DNA of 64,000 nt, taken from Haliscomenobacter sp965225875 (GTDB lineage: Bacteria; Bacteroidota; Bacteroidia; Chitinophagales; Saprospiraceae). Within the stretch, counting starts at the first letter, position 1. Every line of letters begins with the position of its first letter. Positions 56,936-64,000 of the stretch are shown piece after piece. The notes under the pieces are model-generated. The model did not search any database and was not told the origin of the DNA. It saw only the letters and a program-made list of their open reading frames with translations. A program made the translations under genes and the position numbers. The stretch lies in assembly GCF_965225875.1 (NCBI RefSeq), contig NZ_CBDDBS010000002.1:3596001-3660000 (forward strand), in the 5' to 3' direction.

Positions 56936-57364
56936 ATGGAGTGGCAGATTGAAAGTTTGGCAGCGCTTCCCCACTACAGTCAAAAACTGCTGGAAAATTT
57001 TCCTGAGCGGCGGGTTTTTGCCTTTACGGGTGAAGTGGGAGCAGGAAAAACGACCTTTATTCAAAACATCTGTAAGCACCTGGGGGTTACTCAAGTAGTG
57101 AGTAGTCCCACTTTCGCGCTGGTCAATGAATACATCTACACGGAGGCATTGAGTGGTGAAACGCGTTCGGCTTATCATTTGGATTTATACCGTTTGCGCA
57201 GCATTGAAGAGGCTTTGGACATAGGGGTAGAGGACTATTTGTACAGCGACAATTACTGTTTTGTGGAATGGCCGGAAATCGTCGAACCCTTGTTGCCTGA
57301 AGATACCTTGCGGATTCATTTCGAAATGCTAAGTGATTCCCAACGAAAAATGCTAATTTTGTAA
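56936..57364 (+). CDS. tsaE: tRNA threonylcarbamoyladenosine biosynthesis ATPase TsaE
   Basis: A 142-residue P-loop ATPase needed for the t6A37 modification of ANN-decoding tRNAs, acting with TsaB, TsaC and TsaD. Walker A is GEVGAGKTT with Lys38; the conserved VSSPTFALVNEY (about 55-66) and HLDLYRLRSIEEA (about 80-92) follow, then CFVEWPEI. Length fits the family. It lies 65 bases before the alanine dehydrogenase gene on the same strand. The partner genes are not in the window. Confidence 0.93.
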   Translation: MEWQIESLAALPHYSQKLLENFPERRVFAFTGEVGAGKTTFIQNICKHLGVTQVVSSPTFALVNEYIYTEALSGETRSAYHLDLYRLRSIEEALDIGVEDYLYSDNYCFVEWPEIVEPLLPEDTLRIHFEMLSDSQRKMLIL

Positions 57365-57429
57365 AAACAAAAGCGAGGTAAAGCCAGGCAATTATCAGCT
57401 GGGTCTCAACTCGGTTTACTTCCTGAACT

Positions 57430-58674
57430 ATGAGTGGTGGAAAAGAAGGAAATGGCGGAACGGCCATCGCTATACCCAAGTCTTTAACAGACTTCCAATA
57501 CCAGACCCAACCGGAAACGCTGGACGTACAGCAAAAGTCGGAGAAGTTGTTCATTGGTATCTCTAAAGAAAGTACGCTCCAGGAAAACCGGGTAGCGCTG
57601 GTCCCTTCTTCGGTAGCGATTCTGACCGGGTATGGCCACCGGGTAGTGGTTGAAGCTGGTGCAGGGGAGAAAGCGCATTTCACCGACCACCAGTTTTCAG
57701 AAGCCGGGGCAGAAATAGCCCATAGCAAGGAAGAGGTGTTCCGTGCCAAAATATTGTTGAAAGTAGCCCCGCCGACCCTGGCAGAAATTGAGTTGATGCA
57801 CCCCAATCAGATCCTCATTTCGCCGCTCCACTTGCCGATCATTTCCGGAGAATACATCAACAAGCTTCGCCAAAAAAGGGTCATCGCCCTGGCTATGGAA
57901 TACATCAAGGACGATCTGGATAACTTCCCGGTGGTGCGCACCATGAGCGAAATGGCAGGCATTCGGGCCATGTTGACAGCGGCGGAATTGTTGACCAGCA
58001 CCGGCGGGGGTAAGGGTATCCTATTGGGAGGAATTTCCGGGGTGCCCAGTGCCAAAGTGGTCATTTTAGGTGCAGGGATTGTTGCTGAAAACGCAACCCG
58101 GGTAGCTTTGGGGCTTGGTGCAGAAGTGCGGATTTTTGACAACAACATCTACAAGCTCAAACGCCTGCAAAACCAGGTGGGCCGCCAATTGTATACCTCC
58201 TCTATCGACCCTTTTTACTTACGTGAAGAACTGCTTACAGCGGATGTGGCCATCGGAGCGATCCATTCCAAAAGTGGTCGTGCACCGGTAATCGTAAGTG
58301 AAGAGATGGTATCGAGGATGCGCCCAGGGGCGGTGATCGTAGATGTGAGCATCGATCAGGGTGGCTGTTTTGAAACTTCCCGGGTGACATCACTGGATAA
58401 ACCGACTTTTATCGAACACGGGATCATCCATTATTGTGTGCCAAATATTGCCTCCCAGGTGCCGCGTACGGCGTCGATGGCGATTAGCAATATTCTGACT
58501 TCCATTTTGTTGCGCTCAGGTTCTACGAATAGCATTGAGCATTTGTTGTTCAGCAATCCGGGCTTGCGGCACGGGGTATACACTTACAAAGGCTGTTTGT
58601 GCAATGAATATTTGAGCGAACGTTTTCAAATCAAGTACACGAACCTGGATTTGTTGATTACGTCGCATTTTTAA
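57430..58674 (+). CDS. ald: Alanine dehydrogenase
   Basis: A 414-residue NAD-dependent enzyme that interconverts alanine and pyruvate plus ammonia. After an unusual ~35-residue polar N-terminal extension (SGGKEGNGGTAIAIPKSL) the catalytic domain begins at IGISKESTLQENRVALVPSS. Active-site Lys is in LLKVAPP and His in ISPLHLP. The Rossmann motif is VVILGAGIVAENATRVALG (about 216-234), and DVSIDQGGCFETSR is diagnostic. The extension is the only odd feature; an internal start without it would need a non-ATG codon. It is followed by a CACTAAGA-type hairpin. Confidence 0.92.
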   Translation: MSGGKEGNGGTAIAIPKSLTDFQYQTQPETLDVQQKSEKLFIGISKESTLQENRVALVPSSVAILTGYGHRVVVEAGAGEKAHFTDHQFSEAGAEIAHSKEEVFRAKILLKVAPPTLAEIELMHPNQILISPLHLPIISGEYINKLRQKRVIALAMEYIKDDLDNFPVVRTMSEMAGIRAMLTAAELLTSTGGGKGILLGGISGVPSAKVVILGAGIVAENATRVALGLGAEVRIFDNNIYKLKRLQNQVGRQLYTSSIDPFYLREELLTADVAIGAIHSKSGRAPVIVSEEMVSRMRPGAVIVDVSIDQGGCFETSRVTSLDKPTFIEHGIIHYCVPNIASQVPRTASMAISNILTSILLRSGSTNSIEHLLFSNPGLRHGVYTYKGCLCNEYLSERFQIKYTNLDLLITSHF

Positions 58675-58682
58675 CTACAAAA

Positions 58683-58736
58683 GCACTAAGACGCAAAACC
58701 TGGATCAAAAAGACTTCGTTCTTTGAATCTTAGTGC
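58683..58736. repeat. CACTAAGA-type inverted repeat
   Basis: GCACTAAGA (58683-58691) pairs with TCTTAGTGC (58728-58736); TTCGTGGC follows. Elements of this CACTAAGA...CTTAGTG...CTTCGTGG type are familiar from Bacteroidota intergenic regions. It lies between convergent genes; a small ATGCCT/AGGCAT hairpin follows at 58753-58767. Confidence 0.65.
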
Positions 58737-58771
58737 CTTCGTGGCTAAATATATGCCTTGTAGGCATTACC

Positions 58772-59533
58772 TCAATGCTCCACACTATTCAAATCATACT
58801 TCTTCAACAACTCCTGGGTCTGCGCTAAAAGCACTTTCAAATCCTCTGCGTTGTTTTCTTGCTCTTCTGCTACCGGAACCAAAGCTTCATCTGCATCCAT
58901 AATAGGCTCAGATCCTCCTTCATCACGCTGAAAAAAGGCCGTTTCGGCCTCCTCCTCCACTGGAGCTTCCTGCTTGGAAGATGTAATTTCGATGATATCA
59001 GGTATTTCGGCAAGGGCTTCGGGTTCGGCTGCTTCAATTGCTGCTACTGTCTCAGGCTCCGCTGCAATGGCTTCAATGCTGCTGTCTTCAGGCTCCCCTG
59101 TTAATTCCGAGGCCTCAAGTACGGCTTCTGCAGCAGCATTTTCCACTTCTTCCTGATACCCGGTATCCAATCCGTTATCAGGGCTAAGTTCTACTTCTGG
59201 TGCAAAAGCTTCTTCCAATTCTGGCTCCCCCAGCACCTCATCCAACGCAGCTTGGGCTTCGGCCTCTTCGTAGGCGTTTAGTTCTTCCAAATCCACACCA
59301 TCACCACATTCGTCATAAATTTCCTGAACTTCGAGATCGATCTCAAAGCCGTCCACCGCAAAACTGTAGGACTGGCGATTGAGCAAAGGATTGTCTACAA
59401 TGGGCACACTCAGCACCGACTCGCGGCTACCGGGGATTTGTACGACTACTTCGTAGGGCAATACGGAGAAAGATACCCCCGTTGCGTCTTCTGTGGTGTT
59501 GCCACCACGTACGGTTACATTCACTACTTTCAT
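58772..59533 (-). CDS. Acidic Ala/Glu-rich hypothetical protein
   Basis: A 253-residue, very acidic protein with no signal peptide. The first ~75 residues form a possible beta domain (VVNVTVRGG, VSFSVLPYEVVVQIPG, YSFAVDGFEIDLEV). Residues ~80-225 are low complexity (EEAEAQAALDEVLGEPELEE, AAEPETVAAIEAAEPEALAE) and probably disordered. The C-terminus (AEDLKVLLAQTQELLKKYDL) looks like an amphipathic or coiled-coil helix. I do not recognise the family. It could be an adaptor with a folded head, acidic spacer and helical tail, but that is inference. Confidence 0.65.
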   Translation of the reverse strand: MKVVNVTVRGGNTTEDATGVSFSVLPYEVVVQIPGSRESVLSVPIVDNPLLNRQSYSFAVDGFEIDLEVQEIYDECGDGVDLEELNAYEEAEAQAALDEVLGEPELEEAFAPEVELSPDNGLDTGYQEEVENAAAEAVLEASELTGEPEDSSIEAIAAEPETVAAIEAAEPEALAEIPDIIEITSSKQEAPVEEEAETAFFQRDEGGSEPIMDADEALVPVAEEQENNAEDLKVLLAQTQELLKKYDLNSVEH

Positions 59534-59847
59534 TGCTGAAAAATTATTATAGTATTGGGAAAAATGACAAAGGCGCGAAGAGACATGCGCTTGGTAGTGG
59601 AGATAACTTGAATTCGGCTCTTGGTGGAATTGATGGCTAAGATAGTCAAATAAGGAATATCCCTAATTTTTAAGCGGCGTAATTTGAGTGAAAAAAGAAC
59701 CAGCGTCGGGCTTTTGACAAGAGCTAAAATATTCGTCGAAGAAGTAGGCTAAAATGAAACCTATGGCACTAAAAATCGTAGAGAGCTGTTTGTTGACTGC
59801 GCACATACTTTTGTTGGACGTTAAAAGCATGTGCGCAGCCTCCAATA
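59534..59847. other. Intergenic stretch with one long hairpin
   Basis: No gene is supported. It holds a hairpin: CTGCGCACATACTTTT (59796-59811) with AAAAGCATGTGCGCAG (59822-59837), 15 of 16 pairs matched and a 10-base loop. It lies just beyond the DsrE-family stop on that gene's strand but lacks a T-tract. Confidence 0.7.
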
Positions 59848-60285
59848 TCAAAACCCTGCTTTCAAGTAGCTCCAGCCCAGGCGTTGCTTATTGGCAATCT
59901 CCAGTGCCCCCGAGCGCACGAAGTCGGCTTCTGGCACCACGGCATCCTTGGATACATTCCGTTCTTTGAGGGAAAATTCGCAAGCTACAAAGCTGATGCC
60001 TTTGGCGGCCTGTTCTTTGATCTGTTTTTGGATGACACAGCGTTCGGTAACCAGCATGTACAATCCCGGGCCATGACAGACTACTTCGATAGGCGTGTTG
60101 GGTGCTACGGAGCGGATGTTGTTCAGCTGTTTCATCAAGGCTTTATGCGCTACGGTATCCTGAGTCACTACTTGAAACACAATTTTATTGTCTTGGTAAC
60201 CCTCGTCGCTGAGGGTTTGGTGGTTTTGCGCCTGTACAAATTGTAAGGCAGGCAGTAATAGCAGGAGCAAGCATATTTTTTTCAT
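59848..60285 (-). CDS. Exported DsrE/DsrF-like family protein
   Basis: A 145-residue protein starting at the ATG at 60285, which gives a signal peptide (MKKICLLLLLLPALQFVQAQ). The mature part follows the DsrE-like fold: KIVFQVVTQDTVAHKALMKQ, then NIRSVAPNTPIEVVCHGPGLY and a C-terminal ACEFSLKE. Cysteines near CHGPG and FVACEF correspond to positions used for sulfur transfer in DsrE-type proteins. It lies 20 bases after the SoxB-like gene on the same strand, so a role in handling sulfane sulfur outside the cytoplasm is plausible, though inferred. Confidence 0.8.
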   Translation of the reverse strand: MKKICLLLLLLPALQFVQAQNHQTLSDEGYQDNKIVFQVVTQDTVAHKALMKQLNNIRSVAPNTPIEVVCHGPGLYMLVTERCVIQKQIKEQAAKGISFVACEFSLKERNVSKDAVVPEADFVRSGALEIANKQRLGWSYLKAGF

Positions 60286-60304
60286 CAACACGGTATTTAT
60301 TTCT

Positions 60305-61993
60305 TTAGGTAAATTGATAATCCACACCACTGACCTGAGTCAAGAGGGTTTGGGGGGCATCCAATATTTTTGCATTCAGTGGCGGCGTCGGCGTTACTGG
60401 CGAATGTTTGCTGAGGTACTCCCGCATGACCGAATGCAAGGTGTAAGGCGTATTTTGAGCGTCTACCACATTCCTGATGCGGCAAAGCATGTCCATGGGG
60501 TCTCCTTCCCGCTCGCAGGCGCAAATGCTGTACATCTTATTCAAATCCAGTGGCTTGTCGCCGATCTCCACCGTCTGAACCCGTTTGCCTTTGTCCGCAA
60601 AAGCATTGAAAGAGATTTCCATCCCTTTAAATTTAATCAACCAACCACCGAAACGCTGGGAAGCATCTTTGGCAAAAACATTGTTCAGCTCACTCTCCAG
60701 CCAATTGATGATTTGTTGCCCACTCACCTTTGCGGTGCGCACCGTACTATCTACGGGGAGCATATCATAAATGTAGCCATTGGTGATCGGGATATTTCCC
60801 GTTTGGTCAGGTGTAGCCCGGGGCGGGCAAAAGCGGAATCCATTCGACAACACCACATCTACCTCTGGCAATTTCCACTTCAAGGAATCGAGTACCATGG
60901 TATCGATAGGATTTTCCACCACAAAATACCGGTAGAGTGGAATGGTACTGTAGCCCACCACTTTATAAATATCATCATAAAAAGGCTGCTCATTGGCTTT
61001 TACCAAGGCGTTCATTTCTTTATCCGCCTTGTACTTGTTGGCATCAACCTCATCCAGGCTGTATTGATCCGCAATCACTTTTCCATTTTGGATCGTGAGT
61101 TCCAACCTGCCAACAAAGGAGCCAAAAGCACCTGGTTCCACCACTTTTGAGTACTTGCACTGGATGGGCTTGCGCACCCGTTCGTGAGTGTCACCCCCCA
61201 GGATGTAGTCGACACCCTCACATTCTGGCTTGTTGGCCAGCGCAATCTGCTGTGAGAGCCCCAGATGTGCAATGATGAGCACATAAGCGCATTGCTCCTG
61301 ATTGCGCAACACGTCTACGTAGTGAGCCAGGTTTTCTTCAGGTTGCGTATAAAGGATCCCTTTGCTGTAGATCGGCGACTGGCGCAAGGGAACGAGGGGG
61401 TCGGTATACCCCAAAAAGCCTATTTTTACCCCCGCCACATTCCAGATATGATAGGGTTGAAAAATCAGTTCACCCTTTTTTTTGTCGCCGAGGTCGTGGT
61501 ACATATTGGCGCAAACCTTGGGTGCATTGAGCGAGCCCAGCAGCGTTTGCATCATTTTTTTATGGTAAATCACCTCCCAGTTTCCTGGCAGATACAGGTC
61601 GTATTCCAACTGGTTCAAAATGGGAACCATTGCTTTTCCGGTCGTTTTGATGGACAGCTCACTGCCCTGAAACATGTCGCCCGTATCCAACACAAAGGTG
61701 TAGGAGTTCTTCTTGCGCTCTTTTTTCAGGTAAGTTGCCAATTGGGCATAACCACCAGTTTTGCGAAAAGTGATCTGGTTGTTTTCCCAAAACAACTCAT
61801 CGTGTGGATGTACCTGACAGTGCACATCGGTGGTTTGCAGGATGCTGATGGTGAACGGTTTATCGGCTTCGGGCAAGTCGCTTTTTGTAGATTCTGCTGC
61901 CTGAACAGCAATTGGCGTGGCCCCAATCAAGCCCGCCCCCGCGCTCAAGGCACCTACTTGCCGTAAAAATTTTCTTCTGCTTTGCTCCAACAT
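60305..61993 (-). CDS. SoxB-like thiosulfohydrolase / 5'-nucleotidase family metallophosphatase, Tat-exported
   Basis: A 562-residue periplasmic protein with a twin-arginine signal (SRRKFLRQVG). The metallophosphatase domain has DVH (56-58), DTGD (103-106) and GNWE (137-140), where ordinary 5'-nucleotidases have GNHE; the Trp matches the GHWE motif of SoxB. AHLGLSQ and GGDTHERVRKP complete the metal site. The C-terminal 5'-nucleotidase domain includes SNGFRFCPP, comparable to SPGFRWG of SoxB. SoxB releases sulfate from sulfur bound to SoxYZ. Context (TsdA-like, DsrE, rhodanese) supports a sulfur role; a nucleotidase remains possible. Confidence 0.75.
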   Translation of the reverse strand: MLEQSRRKFLRQVGALSAGAGLIGATPIAVQAAESTKSDLPEADKPFTISILQTTDVHCQVHPHDELFWENNQITFRKTGGYAQLATYLKKERKKNSYTFVLDTGDMFQGSELSIKTTGKAMVPILNQLEYDLYLPGNWEVIYHKKMMQTLLGSLNAPKVCANMYHDLGDKKKGELIFQPYHIWNVAGVKIGFLGYTDPLVPLRQSPIYSKGILYTQPEENLAHYVDVLRNQEQCAYVLIIAHLGLSQQIALANKPECEGVDYILGGDTHERVRKPIQCKYSKVVEPGAFGSFVGRLELTIQNGKVIADQYSLDEVDANKYKADKEMNALVKANEQPFYDDIYKVVGYSTIPLYRYFVVENPIDTMVLDSLKWKLPEVDVVLSNGFRFCPPRATPDQTGNIPITNGYIYDMLPVDSTVRTAKVSGQQIINWLESELNNVFAKDASQRFGGWLIKFKGMEISFNAFADKGKRVQTVEIGDKPLDLNKMYSICACEREGDPMDMLCRIRNVVDAQNTPYTLHSVMREYLSKHSPVTPTPPLNAKILDAPQTLLTQVSGVDYQFT

Positions 61994-62101
61994 AATGCGG
62001 TTGATTGTAGACCCTGCCTCGTCTGGAGGGCATTTAGGGTTGCGTTAAAAAATGATTATTTGGTTTTACCTGGCTTAGGCTGAGCTGCCGCTTTGTATGA
62101 C

Positions 62102-62211
62102 GCAAAAAATTACTTCCCGATTTTTTTAGAGGGTTTTGAATAGGAAGCTCACTTGAAATGAAGCGTTCGACTTCCTATTCAAAACCCAAATCGGGAAGTT
62201 AATTTTTCTGC
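62102..62211 (+). repeat. Double-stem palindromic element, copy 4 (divergent stems)
   Basis: Outer 12-bp stem (62112-62123 with 62188-62199) and perfect 17-bp inner stem (62131-62147 with 62171-62187). Both stem sequences are unrelated to copies 1-3, yet the loop keeps CACTTGAAATGAAGCGTT. The tsdA-like stop codon overlaps its right arm, and the last codons of that gene lie in its right end. Confidence 0.85.
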
Positions 62212-63263
62212 TTTAATATGGGTTGAAAAGGCCCAAATTTGTGTTGCTGTTCTGAAAATCCATCCGTGTAAGGGCCAAAAGGATGATCAACGGGCTTTTT
62301 GGAAATATCCGGCCAGTCTTGCGGCACATCTTTGTGGGGGCGACTTTGGGAGTTGACAAAGGCGGCCACATCCCAGGCTTCTTCGTCGCTCAACTGGGCT
62401 GAGGTGTGACTCACTCCAAGCGGCATGTTGTACTTGGCGTATTTGGCAAAATTGCTAACGCGGTACAATCCGGCCCCGTCGTTGTAGCTGTTTTTTCCCC
62501 ACAAGGGCGGGTATACGTATTCGTTACGGGGCGTATTTTTCAGACCAGCGCCGTTGGCCTGATGGCAGCTTTGACATTTGTCGACATAGACCAGCTTGCC
62601 TTTGGCCGGGTCAGCAGCCCGATCGAGAAAAGAAAGTTCTTTGAGCCCCGAGCCTTCTGCTTTTTCACCTTTGGGGACTTCTTTGCCCAAAAATTCAATA
62701 TAGGCTTTGATGGCTTGCATCTCCTTACCGAGCGTGTCGAGTTCCATGCCATTGAGGCTGCGTTGAAAGCAGTCGTTCACCCGTTTGTAAATGTTTTCGA
62801 CACTACCACTTCTGGCACGCATCTTTGGGTAGGTAGAGGCGACCGAGCCATAGTTGTTGCCAAAAACTTTGGTGCCCGCATCCAGGTGACAGTTTTGGCA
62901 GTTCATGCCATTGCTCATGGCTTTGACTGAACCTTTTGGCCCCAAGTATCTGGCAGTATGGGCAATCAGTTGTCGACCATAATTGACCTGTTCACGCTGT
63001 TTAGAGTCGCTGATTTCACTCAATTTGGGCGCAGTCCAAAAGGTACTGCTTGCAGCACTGGCCAATACAAGTTTCTCATCAGGCATTTCCACCTTTGGGT
63101 TAGGAGTGGTCACCCGATCAAAAAAAGTCATCAGATCATCGTTAAACACAAAAACCAGGGTCATTAAAATCATGCCTACAAATAGGATGGATACAGCATT
63201 GGTCAAAAGCTGGATGGTTTGTAACATCCCTCGGTCGAATGAATCTTTTCCTTCGTTTTTCAT
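62199..63263 (-). CDS. tsdA: TsdA-like dihaem c-type cytochrome (thiosulfate dehydrogenase family)
   Basis: A 354-residue protein with an N-terminal membrane anchor (about 17-40). Two haem-binding sites are CQNCH (122-126) and CQSCH (230-234). Between them NDCFQRSLNGMEL carries Cys165, at the place where TsdA enzymes have their diagnostic cysteine haem ligand; Met280 in YNMPLG is a likely ligand of haem 2. TsdA joins two thiosulfates to tetrathionate, or runs the reverse. The start is the ATG at 63263 (MKNEGKDSF). It precedes the SoxB-like and DsrE genes and is bracketed by two double-stem elements. Confidence 0.82.
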   Translation of the reverse strand: MKNEGKDSFDRGMLQTIQLLTNAVSILFVGMILMTLVFVFNDDLMTFFDRVTTPNPKVEMPDEKLVLASAASSTFWTAPKLSEISDSKQREQVNYGRQLIAHTARYLGPKGSVKAMSNGMNCQNCHLDAGTKVFGNNYGSVASTYPKMRARSGSVENIYKRVNDCFQRSLNGMELDTLGKEMQAIKAYIEFLGKEVPKGEKAEGSGLKELSFLDRAADPAKGKLVYVDKCQSCHQANGAGLKNTPRNEYVYPPLWGKNSYNDGAGLYRVSNFAKYAKYNMPLGVSHTSAQLSDEEAWDVAAFVNSQSRPHKDVPQDWPDISKKPVDHPFGPYTDGFSEQQHKFGPFQPILKQKN

Positions 63264-63294
63264 AAAACCATTTTGTGCGATCAAAAATTCAGTA

Positions 63295-63417
63295 GGGCGA
63301 TAAAAAATAAGTGCTCATTTTGCCAAAGGATTAGATGAGTAAGCGATTCATTTTAAGTGCCTTATCTAATTCTTGGCTCAAGAAAAATGAGCACTTATTT
63401 TTGCCCCACTACTAGGA
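63295..63417 (-). repeat. Double-stem palindromic element, copy 3
   Basis: Inverted orientation relative to copies 1 and 2. Ends GGGGC/GCCC, outer arms AAGTGCTCATTTT type, inner arms 63322-63339 with 63361-63377 (nearly perfect). The loop core, read on the minus strand, is CACTTAAAATGAATCGCT. It lies 31 bases before the tsdA-like start codon. Confidence 0.85.
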
Positions 63418-63521
63418 GCTGCATGGCGTGTACAGCGCTTTTTTTTAAGCAGTAGGTTTGTTTGGGTCAAAAGAGGTGGATGAAATTTTTGTTAAAAGTA
63501 TTCGCTTGGGCTTGAAAGAAA

Positions 63522-63537
63522 TGTGACGCTGGTCACA
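63522..63537. promoter_or_regulatory. CRP/FNR-like operator 1 before the rhodanese gene
   Basis: TGTGAC-GCTG-GTCACA, a perfect 6-bp-arm palindrome with 4-base spacer, in the divergent region between the tsdA-like and rhodanese genes. Same plan as the site at 33759. Confidence 0.7.
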
Positions 63538-63603
63538 AAGAGCTGAAATTTTATTTTGAATAAACCTTAATCTACAAAATAGCGCTGGCGATTTTTTTTG
63601 CAA

Positions 63604-63619
63604 AGTGATCTGTTTCACA
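63604..63619. promoter_or_regulatory. CRP/FNR-like operator 2 before the rhodanese gene
   Basis: AGTGAT-CTGT-TTCACA, keeping the GTGA...TCAC core of site 1, 65 bases before the rhodanese start codon. The two sites are 82 bases apart. Confidence 0.55.
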
Positions 63620-63683
63620 GAACAGCTTGTCAAAGCCTCCGAGTTTTGTACCATTAGTTGAACACCATCAAAAATTGACCACA

Positions 63684-64000
63684 ATGAGTCTTTTTCAATC
63701 TCTTTTTGGTACAGCGAACAGCAAGTACCAAAATATTAAAGCCGAGGAGTTTTTAAAAATTGCCGAAAATACTACGGATGCGATAATCCTGGACGTACGT
63801 ACACCTGCAGAAGTTGCTGGTGGAAAACTGCCTGGTTCAATGAACATTGACATTTTTTCGCGCAGTTTTCTGGCCAATATCGATAAGCTGGACAAAGAGA
63901 AAACTTATCTCGTTTATTGCCGCAGTGGCAATCGGAGTGGGCAGGCCTGCAACATTATGGCAGGGCGTGGATTTACCAAGTTGTACAATTTGTCGGGTGG
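63684..64000 (+). CDS. Rhodanese-like sulfurtransferase (3' partial)
   Basis: The frame opens at the ATG at 63684 and runs off the window without a stop, giving 105 residues. It is a single rhodanese domain: ILDVRTPAEVAGGKLPGSMN (about 35-54) and the active-site loop CRSGNRS with catalytic Cys79. No signal peptide is seen, so it is probably cytoplasmic. The CRSGNR loop suits sulfane-sulfur transfer from persulfide or thiosulfate. Two CRP/FNR-like sites precede it and the divergent TsdA-like gene supports a sulfur role. Confidence 0.88.
   Translation, partial: MSLFQSLFGTANSKYQNIKAEEFLKIAENTTDAIILDVRTPAEVAGGKLPGSMNIDIFSRSFLANIDKLDKEKTYLVYCRSGNRSGQACNIMAGRGFTKLYNLSG

Noticed and set aside
57123..57806. 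Open frame antisense to tsaE and ald
   Set aside because: It overlaps two well-supported genes and has no family resemblance.
62199..63263. SoxA or ordinary class I cytochrome c for the dihaem protein
   Set aside because: The NDCFQRSLNG motif with Cys165 between two CxxCH sites fits TsdA better than SoxA, and single-domain cytochromes lack it.

Overview
The window reads as a chromosome segment from a Bacteroidota bacterium, most likely of the Saprospiria (Haliscomenobacter/Lewinella-like). This rests on type IX secretion (T9SS) sorting domains, cohesin- and dockerin-like secreted proteins, a tRNA-guanine transglycosylase whose zinc cysteines are mostly replaced, TAnnTTTG-type -7 promoter boxes, few Shine-Dalgarno sites, and families such as DUF3500, DUF5684 and LytS/LytTR regulators. 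The species assignment is inference. About 50 genes are packed on both strands; there is no rRNA, no CRISPR array and no recognisable transposase.

Layout. 0-4 kb: 3' end of a giant cysteine-rich T9SS surface protein. 4-8.5 kb: metH, then a tRNA-like structured RNA with its own terminator. 8.5-16.4 kb: lspA, a sodium/solute symporter, then fabH-efp-accB-accC and an MsbA-like ABC exporter (lipid and envelope synthesis). 16.5-18 kb: an AT-rich insert with DUF4160, DUF2442 and an Mrr-type nuclease. 18-25 kb: secreted DUF3500 and DUF1028 proteins, a zinc metalloprotease, an AraC regulator and a TIM-barrel isomerase. 25-36 kb: DUF5684 membrane protein, aconitase, lactonase, Gfo/Idh/MocA oxidoreductase, polyprenyl synthase, sulfide:quinone oxidoreductase and GlgX. 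36-43 kb: lipid A-type acyltransferase, CAP protein, two secreted dockerin-like proteins, a helical-repeat protein and an orphan CTD-like protein. 43-50 kb: ftcD, deoC, a SPOR protein, rodA, tgt, dnaB. 49.5-53 kb: an ABC transporter followed directly by a LytS/LytTR two-component pair. 53-59.5 kb: recO, a lipocalin-like protein, gyrB, tsaE, alanine dehydrogenase and an acidic protein. 59.8-64 kb: a sulfur-oxidation cluster (DsrE family, SoxB-like, TsdA-like dihaem cytochrome, and a rhodanese cut by the window edge).

The most distinctive non-coding signal is a family of ~110-123 bp double-stem elements (9168, 33577, 62102, 63295, plus a half copy at 44714). The stem sequences differ between copies but stay complementary, while an 18-base apical loop is nearly invariant. 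Three of the four full copies abut sulfur-oxidation genes. CRP/FNR-like palindromes of the form GTGAn-N4-nTCAC lie near the same genes. Other palindromic repeat families (GTAGAGACGC type, GATGAGTGATGAAT type, CCCACGAAT type) fill many intergenic gaps. The second interesting signal is the 157-nt RNA at 8091-8247, which has a perfect tRNA acceptor stem and T-arm around a non-tRNA core.
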